Of a stretch of DNA of 64,000 nucleotides, positions 58,548-64,000 are shown piece after piece. Source of the DNA: Antedon bifida (taxonomy: Eukaryota > Echinodermata > Crinoidea > Comatulida > Antedonidae). Numbering within the stretch: the first letter of the stretch is position 1; each line of letters opens with the position of its first letter. The notes under the pieces were generated by a model. That model was not told the origin of the DNA. It made no database searches and saw nothing but the letters and a program-made list of their open reading frames with translations. The DNA lies in contig OY727103.1 of NCBI GenBank assembly GCA_963402885.1, forward strand, positions 17,634,085 through 17,698,084, written 5' to 3'. The position numbers were made by a program, and so were the translations under genes.

Positions 58548-59700
58548 CAATCTATAATCAATCTATAAATATAATTACTACAAGAAAATATTCCTTTGCC
58601 ACTAAACCCACATACAAATTTATCTTAATCTTAAAATAAATTGTAATAAATAACTAAATCTACAAAATACTGTATAAAGATTGATATGAAAAGCAAAATA
58701 AAATAATTTAACAAATTACTTTCAGCATATATTTTTCAATACAAAACAAGGCATTTAACAAACAACTTCCAATAACAAATAAATACATACACACTACTGC
58801 AATTTAAAAAAAATCCTCTTCCCTGTAGATAGGCTTGGAAAAAAAATCTTATTATCAAAAATTAAAATACCAAGGTTTAACACTTTTTCAGTTACTAAAT
58901 TATAATTCTATATAAATACAATATTGTTTTTAAAAAACAGCTGCAGTAACTTAAAACTTGTCTTTCATTATTTGTAAGAAGTTCATATTTCAATAATTCT
59001 GCATGTGTTGAGTGTACCCTGCTATATAGGTCATCCTTTAAAAAATCAAAAGCCTCATTATATATTGCATAAGAATAATAAAATATTGCAAATATCTTGT
59101 TTAAAATGGTTATTAAATTGTTCAGATAATTTAAACAATAATCATATTTGATATGGAATTTATTCTTAAATAAATATTGTTTGATACCTGATATGGCTTT
59201 TAAAATCATGAACAATTTAATTTTAAAATGTAATAATCCATATTATAAAGGAACACTATACAGTATTCAAATCTTCAATATACAATTACCTGTACAATGA
59301 AGAGTCCATCTCTGGGGGATCTTTAAATTGTAGTGAATTTAATGGAATTATAATCATGATATTAAATAATGCAAGATAAATTGTAATGTTATTTAATACT
59401 ATATGTTCTGGAACAAAAAGATATATTTAATTTTGATATTTCTGATTAGGATTGCTTTGTTTTATTACAGCCAAATGATATGCAAAAATATTTCACCCTA
59501 AAAACAGTTTTGTTTTCTCTGATGATGTATTGAGATTCTATATTGTGATTGGCTGTTACCAGCTTCCCATGTGTGGTTATGCAAATTATTTCAGACATCT
59601 TAGTTTCATGGTGGTCTGAAGAATTTAGCCTTGCTGTGTTGGATTGTATTCTATAAGCAGACTAAACCACTGGTCTGCAGCTTATGGATTATATATACAG

Positions 59701-59733
59701 GCTACTTAGCCCTACTCAAGCCAGAATAACAAG
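59701..59733 (+). ncRNA. possible internal exon of a transcript antisense to the contactin-like 3' end
   Basis: ATATATACAG acceptor, 33 nt, and AACAAG|GTATGT donor. All three frames that would follow the ATG at 57331 meet an early stop, so if spliced to that leader it would be non-coding. Weak, sequence-only evidence. Confidence 0.15.
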
Positions 59734-59758
59734 GTATGTGATTTTAAAAATACTGTAT

Positions 59759-59764
59759 TTTTAT
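59759..59764 (-). terminator. possible polyadenylation signal of the contactin-like gene
   Basis: Minus-strand AATAAA about 135 nt after the stop codon. Other AATAAA copies occur farther downstream in this AT-rich DNA, so the choice is uncertain. Confidence 0.25.
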
Positions 59765-59896
59765 TAGGCTAGAATTTAATAGTAAATGCCAGGCCTTGTG
59801 GTTCTCTTTTATGAGTGTCTAGAGAAGGTAAATGCCCACTGAGGCATGGTGTTTCTTAGGCCTAGGCTCTAAGAGCATAGCCCAACCAAACCATCA

Positions 59897-59997
59897 TTAT
59901 AATAAGAGGTAGGCAAGCTGTAACACACATGCTACCAGGAATGATGAATAGAACATGGTGGTTGCTGAATTCGTTGATTGTCTAGCAGCCTGTGAAT
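59897..59997 (-). CDS. contactin-like terminal exon with GPI-anchor signal
   Basis: After an acceptor (GTATTTTTATAG) the exon completes an Asn codon and reads SQAARQSTNSATTMFYSS followed by FLVACVLQLAYLLL and TAA. Small residues (NSA) make a plausible omega site, followed by a short spacer and a hydrophobic end with no charged tail. That is the layout of a GPI-attachment signal and distinguishes contactin from the transmembrane L1 type. An alternative acceptor seven bases inward (TTCACAG) would hit a stop at once, so the start is firm. Confidence 0.85.
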
Positions 59998-62900
59998 CTA
60001 TAAAAATACAATCACGTAAGATTAAAATTATTATTCATTTTAATACCAATTTTATACAAATGAAACATACATTGAATTTATCAGTCAATTCATTTATAAT
60101 TTAAGGTAATTAAAATTTACTGGCAAAACATTCCACATTCCTTACATATTCTTCGAAGAACAATTAAAACAATTTTCCACCAAATATTGTATCATTAAAT
60201 TTAACTTACTGTTTTCAACTCTGATTGGCTCGTCCTGTCCAACACCAATCCCACCTTTGCTGTAACCCTTGACCTTTATAAGGTACACATGGTCTGGATA
60301 AAGTCGGTCAAGCATGACCTCTGTGGTTGGTACCTCTACATCTTCATAATAGGCATCATCCTCAAACGTACCTAATGGCCAGTAGCAAACCTGTAGTATA
60401 AACAATAATAATTTAGTAGAATAATTTAAAGACATTTATTTTAAGGTAAGCATAGTTGTCATCAAATTCTATTTTACATTTACAAGCAGGTGGTTGATTT
60501 GCATAAAGATCCAATTGTCATCTTTCTCTTTAAGTTTTGGAGTTTGAGCCATTTGTATAGCGCCATTGCTCATGGCGCTGTGGACTTAGATGCTACATCT
60601 TTTAACTAGATTCTTCTCTCCTATGTCATGTTAATGCTACCAATTGAGCACCCTCTCATCTGTCTACGACAGTGTATGTGTTTGCCTTGTGCTATTTTAA
60701 ACATCATTATTAAAGCCTCCTTATCTAGAGTATTTTCAGTTCACATATTTACCCTATATCCTTGAAGTTTTTCCTCATTTGATGATGTTGTAATCTTGTC
60801 CCAATTGATGTTCAGTTGGTTGTACTGTTTTCCAAATGTTACTCTTACATTATCAGGCACTGTTTGTGGAGCTATTCGTTTATAGAAAATAGAATAATAG
60901 TTTGAAAAGACAAAAAATGTAATTTGGCCATATATGGACACAATGATGTCATATCACTACCATATTTGGGCATATTGTTACCATATTTGGGCACATCACC
61001 CTTTGATAGTGTAGACAGAGCTTTAGTATCTTTCTAGCTTTTCATTGTGATTTATTATTCTGTTATTAATAGCCAACCAATCTTCAATTCTAATAGTACA
61101 GTAGGTAATTACAAACTCCTTCCCAGCTACTATAACTACACTACTTACCTGACCTATATGTCCTAGCTGTTGCAATTGTGCTGCCAGGCCCTTTACCACC
61201 AGCGGTGTATGCATACACTCTAAATTGGTACTGCGTATAAGCCTCCAATTTATCAATAATGCTGACAGTTCCTGATCCAGATGTAGTGTATATACTAGCG
61301 CTTGATTCTGGTATGTCATCTGTCCAGTATGCTATCTAATAATACAAAACAAAGACATTTAATTCAATTCACTAAAATTGTATTATCTCAAACTGGGAAA
61401 TTTGTTTGGTCGAGACAAGTATCAATCAGTTACTCTTTGTATAATAAAATTGAGTTGGTTATGACAGTTACAATGCATACTCATAGTAGCAATAGCATTA
61501 AATAACATACTTTGTAACCTTTGAACTGTCCCTGGACTGCCTGTGTGTTGATTGCATTCCATGACACCCTGATATTCATTGCCGATTGGACGCTCAGTCG
61601 CACTCTACCAGGTGCAGTAGACGGTGCTGGAATACAAATGTTTATCATTAGATAGAATCAATATTGTGAATATACCACCCTATATTGTGAATATACCACC
61701 CTATATTGTGAATATACCACCCTCTCTAGTAAATATACCACCCTATATTGTGAATATACCACCCTCTCTAGTAAATATACCACCCTATATTGTGAATATG
61801 CCATCCTGTATCGTAAATATACAGCCCTATATTGTATATATACAGCCCTATATTGTAAATATACCACACTCTCTAGTAAATATACCGCCCTATATTGTAT
61901 ATAGCACCCCCTCTTGTTTTCCTAACAAACCTTCTTACCTTCTTCATATGAGAATATATTAATGGGAGTACTCATTGGTCCTGGGCCAGGTTCATTAACA
62001 GCCTGTATCTGTACAGTGTATTCTATGAATGTTTCAACACCCTCTACTTCAAATACACCCACTGTACCATTGTTGACATTAGCAGTTTGCTGTAGGCCTT
62101 CAGATCCAACCCGAGCCCAGTATACTTTATAATATATACTTGGGGCGTTCCAGTCTTCCATACCGAGGGGCTGATGACAGAATAATACATTATATTTTTC
62201 ATAAAGTAATGGAAGTAAATTTGATTACTAAAAAATATTAACTGATTTTTGCAGGAGGAATACCATAAGAAAAACTTGGGTTTGAAGAATTTTAGATCAC
62301 TAGTCAGTCTTTCGAACTTTAAGGGTCTTTCACACCTGCTCTGGGCGAAGCCAGTTTGGCTTCACGCCAGATTGCGTGTATACCATTAGGGACTTCTCGT
62401 TTTCACGATGCGCTACGTGGCGCATAGCCTTGTGGAGCGTCGTGAAAACAAAACATTTATTTGCCAGAAGCCGGTGAAGTTCAATATGTTGGATGATTTT
62501 TTAGTCATACTAACTATACCTAACATTTGTTCAAATGTTATTGCATAGAATAAGTATTACTGCTTTACCTGCCATGTAATACGAAGCTGACCTTCTCTCC
62601 CGCCTCCACCACCTAGGTTACTAGGAGCTTTTGTGGGCACTGTAACAAATAAGTTTAATGTTTACTAAAGAGAACAATTATTTAATTATACATGAATATT
62701 CTACAAAATCTAACAAATTTTTCAAATTGGACTTAATTAATCAAAATTATCAATTAATTATCAAATCCACATTTTAATAATATATTCGTAATCATTTTTT
62801 AAAATACTTTCGGTCAAATCAATTCTAAAAAAATTAATAACTTGCTAATTTTGTATGTGTTCAGATGGAATATTATGCCACTAACATTTCTCAGTTTATG

Positions 62901-63345
62901 ATGAGAAGATGTTGCATATTTATTAGGTTAATTTAGAGAACTCTGATTTTAGAGTGATTACTATGGTGTCATAAACTCTACCATGTGCAACGCTTGGCAA
63001 TTAGTTGCGTTCCCAAATGTAATAATAGTATATTGTGTTTGATTGTACTTTGTAGGATTCACACGTACATCATTTAATAGTAATACAGCATAGTACAACT
63101 ACCAGATTAAAAATGTTAACACTTATTTAATGTTAACACCAATTCAAAGATAACATATGGGTTGCGGAACATAGTTTTTAGAGCATTCTTACCTGCCGGC
63201 TGAGTTGTGAATTCTGGTGACGAGTCACTCGGCTCACCAGCACCAAACTTATTGACAGCTAGTACACGGAACATGTACACACTCCAAGGTGAAAGGTTAA
63301 TCAAGGTCACTGAGTCTTTGTTGACATCAGCAGTAGGTGCTATAT
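59897..63345 (-). CDS. CNTN-like: contactin-family GPI-anchored adhesion molecule, 3' half (partial, continues past right edge)
   Basis: Contactins are GPI-linked proteins with six Ig and four FN3 domains that act as co-receptors for L1-family proteins and in glial or septate junctions. Minus-strand exons, 5' to 3': 63345-63193, 62639-62569, 62170-61939, 61626-61511, 61335-61149, 60871-60753, 60390-60210, 59997-59897. After the first split codon they give 1,158 nt, 385 codons plus stop, with all phases agreeing. Visible parts are the second half of FN3-1, all of FN3-2 to FN3-4, then a C-terminal GPI signal. FN3-2 starts APSNLGGGGGRE and ends FSYEEG; the GGGGG start and FSxEE end are contactin features, not L1 ones. 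The Ig domains must lie beyond position 64000. I do not assign a specific vertebrate paralogue. Confidence 0.88.
60210..60871 (-). CDS. contactin-like FN3 domain 4, two exons (60871-60753, 60390-60210)
   Basis: Encodes APQTVPDNVRVTFGK, NINWDKI, then GYR|VCYWPLG and LYPDHVYLIKVKGYSKGGIG. It ends PIRVEN before GTAAGT in phase 1. It is the last extracellular domain before the GPI signal, as expected for a four-FN3 contactin. Confidence 0.86.
60908..61024. mobile_element. MITE family A copy inside a 277-bp contactin-like intron
   Basis: Left end lost; interior GGACACAATGATGTCATATC and right end GATAGTGTAGACAGAGCTTT are intact. It makes up nearly half of the intron between FN3-3 and FN3-4. Confidence 0.75.
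61149..61626 (-). CDS. contactin-like FN3 domain 3, two exons (61626-61511, 61335-61149)
   Basis: Encodes APSTAPGRVRLSVQ, NIRVSWNAIN, then across a phase-0 junction GYK|IAYWTDD and YTQYQFRVYAYTAGGKGPGS. The GYK-IxYW strand and the YxFRVxAxTxxGxGPxS strand confirm FN3. The exon ends at the second of two possible donors (GTAAGT), which keeps phase 1 into the next domain. Confidence 0.85.
61661..61910. repeat. minisatellite, 21 bp x 12, filling a contactin-like intron
   Basis: Unit ATTGTGAATATACCACCCT, alternating with TCTAGTAAATATACCACCCT. It occupies about 250 of the 312 bp between the FN3-2 and FN3-3 exons. Confidence 0.9.
61939..62639 (-). CDS. contactin-like FN3 domain 2, two exons (62639-62569, 62170-61939)
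   Basis: The first exon (71 nt) reads VPTKAPSNLGGGGGREGQL and ends ITWQ in phase 0. The second reads PLGMEDWNAPSIYYKVYWAR, VQIQAVNEPGPGP and INIFSYEEG. Glycine-run FN3-2 starts and an FSxEE exit are characteristic of contactins. Confidence 0.88.
63193..63345 (-). CDS. contactin-like exon: second half of FN3 domain 1
   Basis: Encodes VTLINLSPWSVYMFRVLAVN and KFGAGEPSDSS, the F-G half of an FN3 domain. The LxPWxxYxFRVxAxNxxGxGEPS pattern is typical of FN3-1 in contactins and L1 proteins. The acceptor is ambiguous between two AGs six bases apart (TTTATAG|AT or ATATAG|CA); both keep phase 1. The exon ends before GTAAGA. The first half of the domain is not in the window. Confidence 0.82.
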
Positions 63346-63416
63346 CTATAAATAGATATGATTTAATCATGATTTATGTAAACAATCTTTCATGGACCAA
63401 CATTCCATCAGTATTT

Positions 63417-63965
63417 CTTAAAGATGTATTGTCCCTTTGACTAATTCCAAAAAAATTAAAAAAAACAGATTTCGAAAAAAGGTGGGTCATTTTGAAGTAT
63501 CATAATAGTTATTAACTATCAGCAAAAAATTTTCGAAAAAAAAATCATTTAACTGAAATACAGACGTTTTTTTGTTAAAAAAATAACTCTGACTTCCAGT
63601 CAAAGTTTTCGATCAAAACATACCCCATAATGAAACGCTACTACTCTGTATGCATAATCATAAAACTTCCTCACGATCTGTGTGAAAATACCTTCTCAAC
63701 CGTGACGAGTTGTAAACAATCCCAATTAGCATCATGCATAATGCGTATTCGTGGTTTGAAATCTTTGTTTACTTTCGCTCACCACGATTTTCCAGACGAA
63801 ATGTAATCAAACTAATTTACCTGTTAATTACGTAAACATGTTGCTTTTGGCTCGAATTTTTGACTTAAAGTGAATAACTTTAATATTACTTTGATATGGC
63901 CAATTTAAATTTAGAATATTTTGACCTTCATTTTTTTGTGTTTCAAGGGACAATACATCTTTAAG
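63417..63965. mobile_element. TTAA-flanked inverted-repeat element (family C), 549 bp
   Basis: A 21-bp perfect inverted repeat, TTAA-AGATGTATTGTCCCTT at left and its complement at right. TTAA at both tips is consistent with piggyBac-type insertion, though the tips do not start with the usual CCY. It lies in the contactin-like gene upstream (5') of the FN3-1 exon. Confidence 0.75.
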
Positions 63966-64000
63966 GAAACGCATTAAAAGGAGTATGGAGTAGATACACT

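Larger units (their letters stand above)
57334..59896. other. region 3' of the contactin-like gene
   Basis: 57420-57800 is dense in TAGGCCTA and TAGCTAGGC motifs. No coding exon was found on either strand up to the contactin-like stop codon; part is probably its 3' UTR. Confidence 0.4.

Noticed and set aside
58895..59215. 106-codon minus-strand frame downstream of the contactin-like gene
   Set aside because: Composition is that of AT-rich DNA (Lys, Ile, Tyr, Asn), with no domain; the gene's GPI exon and stop lie upstream at 59897.
61624..61962. 112-codon frame rich in VNIPPYI
   Set aside because: A 21-bp minisatellite within a contactin-like intron.

Overview
The window is AT-rich animal nuclear DNA. 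Its genes are split by spliceosomal introns, and it carries many short inverted-repeat transposons and minisatellites. The L1-family and contactin-family proteins, together with frequent TAGGCCTA-type motifs, suggest a marine invertebrate deuterostome. An echinoderm is my best guess, from general impression only; no single-copy marker here fixes the phylum.

Layout. (1) 1-30,236: a long stretch with no convincing protein-coding gene. It holds transposon copies, several tandem arrays, a 5'-truncated non-LTR retrotransposon with an intact reverse-transcriptase frame (13,231-15,125, minus strand) and two weak exon candidates. (2) 30,237-about 54,080, plus strand: a complete L1-family cell-adhesion gene (L1CAM/NrCAM/neurofascin/neuroglian type). 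It has a signal peptide, six Ig domains, five fibronectin type III (FN3) domains, one membrane span and a tail with an ankyrin-binding-type motif and a PDZ ligand. I placed 22 coding exons by reading splice sites and phases; joined, they total 3,699 nt (1,232 codons plus stop) with every phase agreeing. Two further in-phase microexons (18 and 33 nt) are proposed. (3) About 54,100-59,900: the region between the two genes, with a promoter-like block at 57,061-57,333. (4) 59,897-63,345, minus strand: the 3' half of a contactin-family gene (part of FN3-1, complete FN3-2 to FN3-4, and a terminal exon encoding a GPI-anchor signal). It runs off the right edge.

How the genes fit together. L1-family and contactin proteins are well-known partners on neurons and glia: L1-type proteins tie the complex to the ankyrin/spectrin skeleton, while contactins are GPI-linked co-receptors. 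Here they are direct neighbours, tail to tail, about 7.2 kb apart. Vertebrates also keep such pairs (NFASC with CNTN2; CHL1 with CNTN6 and CNTN4), so the window may preserve the ancestral L1-contactin pair.

Repeats fill most of the rest. The main groups are a TA-flanked MITE with AAGCTCTGTCTACACTAT ends (about 15 copies), a TA/CAGT-ended pogo-like family whose interior has repeatedly grown into minisatellites, a TTAA-flanked family, and at least ten tandem arrays, many inside introns of the two genes.
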